DNA from: an uncultured Propionibacteriaceae bacterium
GTDB taxonomy: Bacteria > Actinomycetota > Actinomycetes > Propionibacteriales > Propionibacteriaceae
Assembly (NCBI GenBank): GCA_938046585.1
Contig: CALIWR010000018.1
Location: forward strand, 1-23,347
Length of the DNA stretch: 23,347 bases
Reading direction: 5' to 3'
Part shown: positions 6,998-14,685 of the stretch, piece by piece
Layout of the letters: each line of letters starts with the position of its first letter
Position numbering within the stretch: position 1 is the stretch's first letter
Notes under the pieces: model-generated
The model's input: only the letters and a program-made list of their open reading frames with translations
What the model was told of the DNA's origin: nothing
The model's database searches: none
Position numbers and translations under genes: made by a program

Positions 6998-8112
6998 CCA
7001 CAGACCAGACCAGGCCGGCCTCGGGGGAGCTAGCGCTGCGTGCGGTGACCAAACAGTTCCCGAGCCGGGGCAGCGTAGTGACCGCCGTCGACAATGTCGA
7101 CCTGGTGACCGCGCCCGGCGAATTCGTCACCCTGCTCGGCCCGTCCGGCTGCGGCAAAACCACGACGCTGCGGATGGTGGCCGGTTTTGAGACCCCGACC
7201 AGCGGCTCGATCAGCCTCGACGGCGTCGACATGGTCCGGCTTACCCCCGACAAGCGGCCGATGTCGATGGTCTTTCAAAGTTACGCCCTGTTCCCGCACC
7301 TGACGGTACGCCAGAACATCGCGTACGGACCGCGGCTGCAACGGCTGGGGGCGGCGGAGATCGACCGGCGGGTCGGGGAGGTGTTGGAGTCGATGGGGCT
7401 GACCCATCTGGCTGACCGGGCCCCGGCCCAGATGTCGGGCGGGCAGCAGCAGCGGGTGGCCCTGGCCCGGGCCATGGTGATGCGGCCCACGGTGCTGCTC
7501 TTCGACGAGCCGCTGTCGAACCTGGACGCGAAGCTGCGGGTTCAGATGCGTACCGAGATCCGTCGGCTGCAGCGTGAGATGGGGATTACCGCCTTGTACG
7601 TCACGCACGACCAGGACGAGGCGATGGCCCTGTCGGATCGGATCGTGGTGATGAACGCCGGCCGGATCGAACAACGGGGCCGCCCAGACGAGATCTACCG
7701 CCACCCGGCCACAGTCTTTGTGGCGGATTTCATCGGGCAGGCGAACTTCCTGACCGCCACCGTGAACCGTCACGGCGAGGGCGAGGCCACCGTCTCGGTG
7801 CTCGGGACGCAACGTACCCTGCCGGCCGCCCCCGCCGCCCGGGACGCAGCCGAGCACGTGGTATTGGTCCGACCCGAATCGGTACAGGTGACCCCCGCCG
7901 AACAAAGCGAAGGGATCACCGGCAACCACGGCCGGATCCGGAACACGATCTTCTACGGCTCGACCGTGGAATACGAGATCACGACCGCAGCCGGCCGCAT
8001 GGTCGCCGTGGTCTGCGACCCGGATCCGGACCGGCTACTCGCCCCCGGCGCGGAGGTGCTGGTGGACTTCCCCCGCGACCGGGGCTGGCTGCTGCCCGCC
8101 GCCCAGTCCTGA
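6994..8112 (+). CDS. ABC importer ATP-binding protein (AfuC/FbpC/PotA-like)
   Basis: This 372-aa ATPase energises the importer encoded upstream. The GTG start at 6994 overlaps the permease stop (GTGA) and is preceded by GGGAGGCGG. All ABC motifs are intact: Walker A GPSGCGKT (49-56), Q-loop VFQSYALFPH (93-102), signature SGGQQ (148-152), Walker B VLLFDE (167-172), D-loop SNLDAK and the H-loop histidine of YVTHDQDEA (H205). Residues from about 240 on form a TOBE-like C-terminal domain, with FIGQANFL and VLVRPESVQV segments, typical of the iron/sulfate/polyamine ATPase family. It acts as a dimer on the cytoplasmic side. It is the last gene of the operon, with a hairpin 15 bp after the stop. Confidence 0.93.
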   Translation: MTTDQTRPASGELALRAVTKQFPSRGSVVTAVDNVDLVTAPGEFVTLLGPSGCGKTTTLRMVAGFETPTSGSISLDGVDMVRLTPDKRPMSMVFQSYALFPHLTVRQNIAYGPRLQRLGAAEIDRRVGEVLESMGLTHLADRAPAQMSGGQQQRVALARAMVMRPTVLLFDEPLSNLDAKLRVQMRTEIRRLQREMGITALYVTHDQDEAMALSDRIVVMNAGRIEQRGRPDEIYRHPATVFVADFIGQANFLTATVNRHGEGEATVSVLGTQRTLPAAPAARDAAEHVVLVRPESVQVTPAEQSEGITGNHGRIRNTIFYGSTVEYEITTAAGRMVAVVCDPDPDRLLAPGAEVLVDFPRDRGWLLPAAQS

Positions 8113-8126
8113 TGCCGTGAGCCTGG

Positions 8127-8144
8127 GGCCTGCCCGGTCAGGCC
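8127..8144. terminator. Small hairpin between convergent genes
   Basis: GGCCTG (8127-8132) and CAGGCC (8139-8144) form a perfect 6-bp stem with a 6-nt loop. It sits between the ABC operon stop (8112) and the convergent hydrolase stop (8138-8140), which it overlaps. It may act as a modest bidirectional terminator; there is no T-tract. Confidence 0.35.
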
Positions 8145-9946
8145 TTGCAGTACAACCCGTCCGGTGGGACCTGCCCGTCCGCGAAATACGCCACCACGGC
8201 CGCATCCACGCAGCCGCTCTTCTTGTTGCCGTACGTGGCGTGCCCGTTGCCGTCGTAGGTCACCAGCACCGCCGATTCCAGCTGGTCGGACATCCAGGCC
8301 GAAAACTGGTACGGGGTCGCCGAGTCACCGGTGGCGCCGATCACTACGATCGGTTTGGCACCGGCCCCTTTGATGTCGAACGACTCGGTCCCGATCACCG
8401 GCCACTGAACGCAGGACAGGTGCGGCCCGAAATACTTGCCGAAGATCGGGGCCTTCTGCTGGCTGCGTTTCCAGTCCGCCATTGCCTCGTCGATCCCGCC
8501 GTCGCGGTAATCGGCACAGTTGATCGCGGTGAAGGCGAAGCGGGACGGGGCGTACTTGCCATCGGCTTGGCGATCTCGCAGCGCGTCTGCATACCGCAGC
8601 AGGTCCGAACCGTCGCCGCTGCGTACCTTGTCTAGCGCCGGCGTCAGGTGATGCCACTGCGACGAGTCGAAGTAGAGGAATAGCGCAATCCCGTCCAGCG
8701 CCAGCGTCTGGGTGAGCTTGCGCTGACCGTCACCGGTGGCTGGGGCCTGGTCCAGTTTTTCGAGCAGCTGCACGATCGACTTCACCACCTCATCCTTGGT
8801 GGAGCCGAACGGGCAGGTCCCGCTCTGGGCGCAGTATTCGGCGTAGTTACCCAGCGCCAGGTCGAAGCCTGAGGCCTGGATCACTGAGTCGTCGTCGGTG
8901 ATGTTCACCGCCGCGTCGAGAACCAGCTTGCCGACCTTCGTGGAGAATTTCTCCGCGTACACGGCGCCGATCATGGTGCCGTACGAATAGCCAAGATAGT
9001 TGAGTTCAGCATCCCCCACGAGCTGACGCATCAGGTCCAGGTCCTGCACCGTGTCCACGGTTGCGATGTGCTGCAGCAGCGGCCCGGACTTCTCCAAGCA
9101 ACCCAGCCCGAAGGTCTTGAGCCCGTCCAGCAGCGCCTGCTTCTCGGCCTCGTTATCCGGCGACTGATCAAGCTGGTACAAAGCATCCGCCGTGGCCCCG
9201 TTGGGGCAGACGACCGGGGTCGAGGCGCCAGTGCCCCGCGGATCCCAGCCGACGATGTCGTACATCTCCAGCCCCCGGCGGGCGAATGTGGATGCCAGTT
9301 CGGTTCCGCCGACTCCCGGACCACCCGGGTTCACGAAGATGGTGCCGATCTTGGGTTGAGTGGCCTTGACCCTCGACATGGTGAGGGTGATGGCTTGCCC
9401 GTCGGGCCTGGCGTAGTCCAGCGGCGCGGCAATCCGGGCACATTCCAGTGACACCTTGCCGATGGTGCACGGCTGCCACGTGAGTTGCTGCTTCAGGTAA
9501 CGGTCCAGGCCGGAGCCGGCCGGAGGGTCGACAAAACCTGGCGGTTTCACGTCCGGGATCGGTACCCGCAGCCGGTTTGGGGAGGTGTACTCGCGCTGCG
9601 GCGCTGGGGTCGGGGCCGGGACCGGTGGTTTGCTGATCAGCTGGCCCGGCCTGGTTGAGCCCTGGGCCGGGGTCGGGGTGGGTGCCGGCTTCGTCGTGGA
9701 TTGCCGTGACCACCAGATCGTCACCGCAGCCACCAACGCGATCGTGACCACACCGGCGACGATCGCGATGACGATCCCGGTCGTGCGGCCCTGCGGGGTT
9801 TTGCCGCCCTGCGGCCCGGGCTGGCCGCCGTACGGACCACCACCGTACGGGCTCGGCTGGTGGGCGCGGAGGGCTCCAGGCTGGAGCGCACCTCCGCCGT
9901 TGAGGTACGGGCCGGGCGGTTGACGCTGATGCGGGACATTGCTCAC
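8138..9946 (-). CDS. Membrane-anchored alpha/beta hydrolase, TAP-like peptidase family
   Basis: This 602-aa protein is predicted to be a tripeptidyl-aminopeptidase/proline-iminopeptidase-type serine hydrolase. Residues 1-55 are Pro/Gly/Gln-rich and cytoplasmic; one transmembrane helix (about 56-79, ending IWW) anchors it. A Pro/Thr-rich linker (86-118) then places the catalytic domain outside the cell. The hydrolase core has the oxyanion segment NPGGPGVGG (206-214), the nucleophile elbow GYSYG (S321), catalytic D541 in IGATGDSATP and H569 in GNGHATYG. The last roughly 100 residues match the TAP C-terminal domain, including the paired cysteines seen in secreted members. The GTG start lies 9 nt after the PSP1 stop and has no Shine-Dalgarno (an ATG 2 nt upstream runs straight into TGA), so coupling to PSP1 translation is likely. 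The natural substrate is unknown. Confidence 0.9.
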   Translation of the reverse strand: MSNVPHQRQPPGPYLNGGGALQPGALRAHQPSPYGGGPYGGQPGPQGGKTPQGRTTGIVIAIVAGVVTIALVAAVTIWWSRQSTTKPAPTPTPAQGSTRPGQLISKPPVPAPTPAPQREYTSPNRLRVPIPDVKPPGFVDPPAGSGLDRYLKQQLTWQPCTIGKVSLECARIAAPLDYARPDGQAITLTMSRVKATQPKIGTIFVNPGGPGVGGTELASTFARRGLEMYDIVGWDPRGTGASTPVVCPNGATADALYQLDQSPDNEAEKQALLDGLKTFGLGCLEKSGPLLQHIATVDTVQDLDLMRQLVGDAELNYLGYSYGTMIGAVYAEKFSTKVGKLVLDAAVNITDDDSVIQASGFDLALGNYAEYCAQSGTCPFGSTKDEVVKSIVQLLEKLDQAPATGDGQRKLTQTLALDGIALFLYFDSSQWHHLTPALDKVRSGDGSDLLRYADALRDRQADGKYAPSRFAFTAINCADYRDGGIDEAMADWKRSQQKAPIFGKYFGPHLSCVQWPVIGTESFDIKGAGAKPIVVIGATGDSATPYQFSAWMSDQLESAVLVTYDGNGHATYGNKKSGCVDAAVVAYFADGQVPPDGLYCKA

Positions 9947-9955
9947 ATCAGGAGG

Positions 9956-10798
9956 CTAGCCGCCGTTACCTCGTCGATGCGAGGGGTCATGGAATCGGTG
10001 GGCGCAGATCTCACTCAGTGGGCAGGTGACGGGTTCACCACCGCGGCCTCGAATCGTCACTGATTCGGTCAACGCCGACCGGCTGACCACCACCGCCGGG
10101 CCCTGTGGGGTGTCGACCTGTTCACCGAGGCCGGGGGCCCGCAGCCTGAAATCTTCGTAGAGCGGATGCTCGTAGGCCAGGCAGCATTTCAGCCGGCCGC
10201 AGGCGCCCTGGATCTGCAGCGGGTTACCGGTAAAGTCCTGGTCGCGGACCATCCTCATGGTGATCGGCTCGAACACGGTCATGAAGGAGGCACAGCACAG
10301 GTCCCGCCCGCAGGAACCGACCCCGCCCTGGATTCGGGCCGCGTCCCGGGACCCGATCTGGCGAAGATCGATCCGCGACCGCAGGGTGTGGGCCAGGTCA
10401 GACAGCAGTTCACGGAAGTCAACCCGGTGCGGCGCGGTGTAGTACACCGCCACTAGTTGCCCGTACTCGGCGGAGCGGTCGACGAGATCCACTCCGACCA
10501 CCTTCATCGCCAGCCGGTGGGCGGCAATCAAAGACCGCGCAATGGCGGTGATCTCAGCTCGGCGCTGCACGTTGGCTGCGGCGCGCTCCAGATCCTGCGG
10601 GCTGGCCATCCCCTCGCAGATTGGCAGTCCTTCCGGGGCCGGGTTCACTTCCTCGGGGCCCCAGACCACGGTCGCCACCTCGGCGCCCTCATTCGTGGGG
10701 ATCAGGACCTGGTCACCCACCTTCACCGGGTACGGGCCGGGGTCGGCGTGGTAGAGGCGTCCGTACGGCGTGAACGTGACCGCCATGACCCCCGACAT
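9956..10798 (-). CDS. PSP1 domain protein (RicT/YaaT-like)
   Basis: This is a 280-aa cytoplasmic protein of the PSP1 C-terminal family. The start chosen is the ATG at 10798, giving MSGVMAVTFTPYG; a -10 hexamer 6 nt upstream supports it as a leaderless start, although the open frame extends further. The conserved core includes KVVGVDLVDRSAEYGQLVAVYYTA and two cysteine motifs, CGRDLCC (163-169) and CGRLKCC (200-206), followed by LAYEHPLYEDF. In Bacillus, RicT (YaaT) forms an Fe-S cluster-bearing complex with RicA and RicF that affects RNase Y-dependent RNA processing and development. RicA/RicF-like genes are not present here, and the actinobacterial role is not established. PSP1 genes commonly lie close to holB, as here (three genes away). 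Confidence 0.92.
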   Translation of the reverse strand: MSGVMAVTFTPYGRLYHADPGPYPVKVGDQVLIPTNEGAEVATVVWGPEEVNPAPEGLPICEGMASPQDLERAAANVQRRAEITAIARSLIAAHRLAMKVVGVDLVDRSAEYGQLVAVYYTAPHRVDFRELLSDLAHTLRSRIDLRQIGSRDAARIQGGVGSCGRDLCCASFMTVFEPITMRMVRDQDFTGNPLQIQGACGRLKCCLAYEHPLYEDFRLRAPGLGEQVDTPQGPAVVVSRSALTESVTIRGRGGEPVTCPLSEICAHRFHDPSHRRGNGG

Positions 10799-10804
10799 GC
10801 CCCC

Positions 10805-10810
10805 AGCGTA
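10805..10810 (-). promoter_or_regulatory. -10 element implying a leaderless PSP1 transcript
   Basis: TACGCT on the minus strand matches the actinobacterial TANNNT -10. It ends 6 nt before the ATG at 10798, so transcription should begin at or next to the start codon. No convincing -35 is present. Confidence 0.4.
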
Positions 10811-10900
10811 GTTGCGTCGGCTGTTGGACAGGGCCCGGTCTGGCCATTTCCACCACTGTTGTCGGGGCCGCGGCGATGAGCTTGGATGGGGATCATGGCA

Positions 10901-11890
10901 ATGCGGGTCCTGTTCTTGGGTGGCACCGGGGTAATTTCCTACGCCAGCGTCCGGTTGGCGGCTGAGCGGGGCTATCAGGTCACGGTCGTGAATCGGGGCC
11001 GAACCGGTTCCCGCCCGGTTCCGGACGGGGTCGAGGTGCTGACCGCTGATGTCCGGGATCAGGCCAGCCTCGCCGCCGCGGTCGCCGGGCGGACCTTCGA
11101 CACGGTCTGTGATTTCCTGTCGTTCACCCCTGATCACCTCGAGCAGTCACTGCGGGTGCTGGACGGCGCCACCGGCCAGTACATCTTCGTCAGTTCCGCC
11201 TCGGCGTATCAGACCCCGGTACGACGGCTACCGATCACCGAGTCCACCCCGTTGGCGAATCCGTACTGGCAGTACAGCCGCGACAAGATCGCCTGCGAGG
11301 AGCTGTTGGTGCGCCGCTGGCGCGACGAGCAATTCCCGGTCACGATCGTGCGCCCGTCCCACACCTACGACCAGACGATGACGATCCTGGGCGGCCGGCA
11401 TGCGATGCTGCGGCGGCTGCTGCGCGGTGATGAGGTGATCGTGCACGGCGACGGCACCTCGCTGTGGACCTTGACCCATTCCAGCGACTTCGCCCAGGGT
11501 TTCGTCGGGCTGGTAGGGCACGCCGGCGCATTCGGTCAGGCGGTCCACATCACCAGCGACGAATGGCTGACCTGGGACGAGATCGTCGCCTGCCTGGCCC
11601 GGGCGGCCCAGGTGGAGCCCCGGATCGTCCACGTCCCGTCTGACGCGATCCACGCCGCGGACCCGGACTGGGGCGACGGGCTGCTCGGCGATAAGGCCAA
11701 CTGCACGATCTTCGACAACAGCCTGATCCGGCGGCTAGTGCCCGGCTTCGCCTGCCAGATCCCGTTCTCGGTCGGAGCCCACCAGATCGTCGCCTATCAC
11801 CGCGAGCACACCGCCCAGCAGCCGCGACAGGCCGAGACCGAACAGACCATCGCGGCCCTGCTGGAGCGCTACCGGATCAGCCAGCCCTGA
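10901..11890 (+). CDS. NAD(P)-dependent epimerase/dehydratase (atypical SDR)
   Basis: This is a 329-aa protein from the ATG at 10901, which has GGGGA at 8-nt spacing; in-frame ATGs at 10895 and 10886 are alternatives. The Rossmann fold begins immediately: RVLFLGGTGVIS (glycine-rich NAD(P) loop) and VTVVNRG at the second strand end. A CDFLSF segment and the SDR active-site residues follow: a serine in IFVSSASAY and the YSRDK (YxxxK) pair. A later region VRPSHTYDQT and an ITSDEWLTWDEI segment resemble the CSP41-like/nucleoside-sugar epimerase group of extended SDRs. The substrate is unknown; it could be a nucleotide-sugar or another small molecule. It is divergent from PSP1 with about 100 bp between starts. 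Its stop abuts the stop of the convergent DoxX gene. Confidence 0.88.
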   Translation: MRVLFLGGTGVISYASVRLAAERGYQVTVVNRGRTGSRPVPDGVEVLTADVRDQASLAAAVAGRTFDTVCDFLSFTPDHLEQSLRVLDGATGQYIFVSSASAYQTPVRRLPITESTPLANPYWQYSRDKIACEELLVRRWRDEQFPVTIVRPSHTYDQTMTILGGRHAMLRRLLRGDEVIVHGDGTSLWTLTHSSDFAQGFVGLVGHAGAFGQAVHITSDEWLTWDEIVACLARAAQVEPRIVHVPSDAIHAADPDWGDGLLGDKANCTIFDNSLIRRLVPGFACQIPFSVGAHQIVAYHREHTAQQPRQAETEQTIAALLERYRISQP

Positions 11891-13024
11891 TCAGGCGATC
11901 AGCCGGTCGTTCTTACGTCGGATCCGGCTGGTGTGGATCGAACCGTCGAAGCCGATCCGGCCGCCGCCGGCGGTGAACAAGAACAGGCCCAGCACTGCCA
12001 ACACCAGGTCCAGGTCGCCCAGGAAGCCGAAGTAGCCTCGCTGGATGATGTTGGCCGCGCCCCAGTCCAGGAAGACCAGCAGCACGGCCGCGTACGCCAG
12101 CAGCAGGAAACCGGCGATCCGGGTCCCTAGACCGAGCAGCAGCAGCACCGCGACCCCGATCTCGACCCCGATCGTGATCCAGCCCATCAAAGTGCCGTGG
12201 CGCAGCAGGCTGGTGTCCCAGACCTGGCGGGTCAGCGTCAGCTCAGCCCAGTGCCGCCAGGCCCGGACCCCGAGGACCGCGGCCACCACCAGCCGCAGCA
12301 GCAGGAACCCGAACGAGGGGAAGGCCCGGTACGTCGACGGGGTCGTGAACAACGTCACCGGGGCAGGTTCCGGCTCCTCCTCGGTGGTCTTCACCCGGCC
12401 CAGGGAACGTTCCCGGGCTGCTGCCCGTTCCTCGCGGCGCAGCCGAGCATTCTCGGGGGCGCTCAGCACCGCCGTCTGGTCTGGCTTCGCCGGATCGTCG
12501 CTGCTGCGGAACAAGTCGTCGGCCGGGCTTTGCGGCTCGGCCGAGATCGCCTGGTAGTCCTGGGCCGGGGCTTCCAGCACCGTATCGGCGTCGGGTGCGG
12601 GCCGGATCACGGTGCCGCCCTCCCCCAGATTGGTCGCGGCCTCGGCCGGTTCGTTGATCCCGAACGGATCATCGCAATCAGCCGTGATTGGCTCGTTGAT
12701 CCCGAAGGGATCATCGCCGCTGATCTCGGTCCCATTGGCTTCGGGCGCCGCGACAGCCGCCGCGGGAGGGGCGATGATCGTGGCATCGTCGGGGCCTGGT
12801 TCCAGGTCGGCCACTGCCGGCTGGGTCCCGGGCGCCGGGTCAGCCGGGGGCGTGTCGGTCGTCGTGGTCAAGGGCTGCTGCGGTGAGGTGGCGTTCGGGT
12901 ACGCCGGGGTCGCGCCCTCGTATGCTGACGAACCGGCGTCCGCATCCTCCTGGGGCTGGGCGCCGCCCGGGTCGGTGGGCCGGCTCGCGTCAGGTCCCGG
13001 GGTCGGCTGCTGGGGTTTGGTCAC
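11891..13024 (-). CDS. DoxX family membrane protein with long acidic N-terminal tail
   Basis: This 377-aa protein starts at the GTG at 13024, preceded by GGGAGGA at 8-nt spacing; the longer frame to 13096 has no such signal. Residues 1-225 are hydrophilic, acidic and Pro/Ala-rich. They include a duplicated DDPFGINEP (104-112, 118-126) and four Thr-centred motifs of the kind T-x-x-x-A-P. A basic, coiled-coil-prone stretch (190-212) follows. Residues 235-355 form four transmembrane helices: FLLLRLVVAAVLGVRAWRHW, GVEIGVAVLLLLGLG, IAGFLLLAYAAVLLVFLDW and LDLVLAVLGLFLF. These match the DoxX/DoxD fold. In Mycobacterium tuberculosis a DoxX protein works with SodA and SseA in a membrane oxidoreductase complex; whether that applies here is inference. 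It is 110 bp downstream of holB on the same strand. Confidence 0.85.
   Translation of the reverse strand: MTKPQQPTPGPDASRPTDPGGAQPQEDADAGSSAYEGATPAYPNATSPQQPLTTTTDTPPADPAPGTQPAVADLEPGPDDATIIAPPAAAVAAPEANGTEISGDDPFGINEPITADCDDPFGINEPAEAATNLGEGGTVIRPAPDADTVLEAPAQDYQAISAEPQSPADDLFRSSDDPAKPDQTAVLSAPENARLRREERAAARERSLGRVKTTEEEPEPAPVTLFTTPSTYRAFPSFGFLLLRLVVAAVLGVRAWRHWAELTLTRQVWDTSLLRHGTLMGWITIGVEIGVAVLLLLGLGTRIAGFLLLAYAAVLLVFLDWGAANIIQRGYFGFLGDLDLVLAVLGLFLFTAGGGRIGFDGSIHTSRIRRKNDRLIA
12651..12716. repeat. Direct repeat inside the DoxX gene
   Basis: Two copies of a 24-bp unit (12651-12674 and 12693-12716) differ at one base and are offset by 42 bp (14 codons). They encode the duplicated DDPFGINEP peptide of the DoxX tail, suggesting an in-frame tandem duplication. 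Confidence 0.8.
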
Positions 13025-13133
13025 GGCTTGGTCCTCCCGCGCATAGGTTGCCCTCCACTCTTTCATTCCCGCCGCCGTCGACCAGCGGCGACACACGGGA
13101 GCCGGCCGGATCGTTGCGGACCGGGATCGCCGC

Positions 13134-14273
13134 TCATTGCTTCTCGGCCAGGCGCACCATCAGCGCCTCGACTGCCAGCAGCGGCGCGACATTGGTCTCC
13201 AAGGCGGTACGGGTGGCGAGAATAGCGTCCAGACGGCGCATCGTCTGTTCCGGGCTGGTCTGACTGGCGATCTGGCTGATCGCGGCCCGGTATTCACTGT
13301 TGATCAGGTCAGTCGGGGCGCCGAACTGGACGGTGAGCACGTCGCGGTAGTAGGCGGTGAGCTCAGTCAGGACCCGGTCCAAGGCGTCGCGCTGGAGCCG
13401 TTTCAGCCTTGCTTTCTGCTGGTCTTCGAGTTCCTTCACCGCCGCCTGGGCGTTACGGGGGCGGGTACCGGTGGCGCCGAAACCTAACGCCTCGGTGAGT
13501 TCGGCCCGCTCTGCGGCGTCTCGCTCGGCGGTCTGGGCCTGGGCCTCAGCCTGGGTGGCGTCGACGATGTTCGCGGCGGCTCGCAGGCAGGCGCCCAGGT
13601 TGACCAGGTCCGGTGGCAGGGCCAGCACCTCGTGGCGTCGGTTGCGGGCGGCTTCGTCGCGGGCCAGGGCCCGGGCCCGGCCGATGTGGCCCTGCGCTAC
13701 CCGGGCTGCGAAAGCGGCCAGGTGCGGGTCGATTGCGTCGCGGCGTTCCAGCAGCGCAGCGATCGCCGCCGGGCTGGGGGTGATCAGCCCGACCCGGCGG
13801 CAGCGGGAGCGGATGGTCACCACGACATCGTCGGCGGTCGGGGCGCACAGCACCCAGACGGTCGTCGGGGCCGGCTCCTCGATCGCTTTCAGTAGCGCGT
13901 CCGCGCCGCGTTCGGTGATTCGGTCTGCGTCCTCGATCACGAGCACCTGCCGCCGGCCCAGGGTGGGGCTCATAGCCGCTCTGCGGACCAGGCTGCGGAC
14001 CTCGTCGACGCCGATGCTGAGCTGCTCGGTCCGAACCAGGGTGACGTCCGGATGCGATCCGGACAAGGCTGTACGGCAGGCGGAGCAGTCGCCGCACCCT
14101 GCGTCCGGGCATTGCAGGGCGGCTGCGAAGGCCCGGGCCGCGTTGGAACGTCCCGACCCGGGCGGCCCAGTCAGCAGCCAGGCATGGCTCATCGCGTGGG
14201 TCTGCCCGGCCACGGCCCGCGACAGGATTGCCACCGCCGATTCCTGGCCGACCAGTTCATCCCACACCGTCAT
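13134..14273 (-). CDS. holB: DNA polymerase III subunit delta' (HolB)
   Basis: This 379-aa protein is the clamp-loader delta' subunit, which helps load the sliding clamp in the replisome. The AAA+ domain starts VWDELVGQ and shows HAWLLTGPPGSGRS (P-loop 36-43, with Arg42 in place of Lys, consistent with a subunit that does not hydrolyse ATP). It has a zinc-binding cysteine cluster C55/C60/C63/C66, the VLVIEDADRI Walker B region, DALLKAIEEPAP, and an SRC motif (TIRSRCRR) used as the arginine-finger sensor. The C-terminal part is helical, with an extra Ala/Gln/Glu-rich stretch (about 240-290). The ATG at 14273 is used. The gene lies near PSP1, topA and tmk, a classic neighbourhood, although tmk here is on the opposite strand. 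Confidence 0.95.
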   Translation of the reverse strand: MTVWDELVGQESAVAILSRAVAGQTHAMSHAWLLTGPPGSGRSNAARAFAAALQCPDAGCGDCSACRTALSGSHPDVTLVRTEQLSIGVDEVRSLVRRAAMSPTLGRRQVLVIEDADRITERGADALLKAIEEPAPTTVWVLCAPTADDVVVTIRSRCRRVGLITPSPAAIAALLERRDAIDPHLAAFAARVAQGHIGRARALARDEAARNRRHEVLALPPDLVNLGACLRAAANIVDATQAEAQAQTAERDAAERAELTEALGFGATGTRPRNAQAAVKELEDQQKARLKRLQRDALDRVLTELTAYYRDVLTVQFGAPTDLINSEYRAAISQIASQTSPEQTMRRLDAILATRTALETNVAPLLAVEALMVRLAEKQ

Positions 14274-14685
14274 AGGGCCAAGCCTGCCGTACCCCTGTGA
14301 CAGGTCGCTAGGCCGGGATCATGATGACCAGCGCCAGCTTCCGGAAGGGCCGCCATCGCGCACCGGAACCCTGATCAGGACCTTGACCCCGGCATGGACG
14401 CGACGACCATGCATGAACAACCGTTGCCTACAGACATCTCGAATCTGGAGAAAATCCGAATCAAACCCATTTCACTTCGAGTTTCGGATTCAGCATATCG
14501 ATCTCAGCTTTCCCAAAGTTGAGGCCTGAGCCGGAGCAGACCTTCTGCTGCCCCTCATACGTACACGCCAATCTAGAAGAGACTTCACCGATCGGCTCCT
14601 GATTAATCGCGATCTGGGGGTTCATGACCAAAGTACCCCGTTGCGGGTTCGGGCAAGCCCCGCAGCAGGCATTAAGGTCGCGGCT
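14274..14685. other. Intergenic region between divergent holB and tmk
   Basis: This 412-bp stretch separates the holB start (14273) from the tmk start (14686). Its central part (about 14430-14625) is visibly less GC-rich than the flanks and holds a possible 54-aa minus-strand gene (14461-14625). An 8-bp inverted repeat (AATCCGAA/TTCGGATT with a 22-nt loop) overlaps that gene's end. I see nothing recognisable in 14274-14430. Confidence 0.5.
14461..14625 (-). CDS. Possible small gene of unknown function (54 aa)
   Basis: An ATG at 14625 opens a 54-codon frame beginning MNPQIAINQEPIGEVSS and ending LNPKLEVKWV. The product is polar, with two cysteines (C21, C30) and a Gly/Ser turn (CSGSGLNFGK), and has no signal peptide or membrane helix. 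Codon usage is mixed (for example AGA, TTG, AAT, TCT), unlike the GC3-rich neighbours. The frame stays open upstream to a stop about 19 codons before the ATG, so this could be the remnant end of a longer gene. The ribosome-binding site is weak (GGGG 11 nt upstream). I do not recognise the family. It reads plausibly as a protein, but the evidence is limited to composition and an open frame. Confidence 0.35.
   Translation of the reverse strand: MNPQIAINQEPIGEVSSRLACTYEGQQKVCSGSGLNFGKAEIDMLNPKLEVKWV

Noticed and set aside
13357..14529. 390-codon plus-strand open frame antisense to holB
   Set aside because: Its product is Ser/Ala/Arg-rich shadow sequence with no motifs, while the opposite strand encodes an unmistakable HolB.
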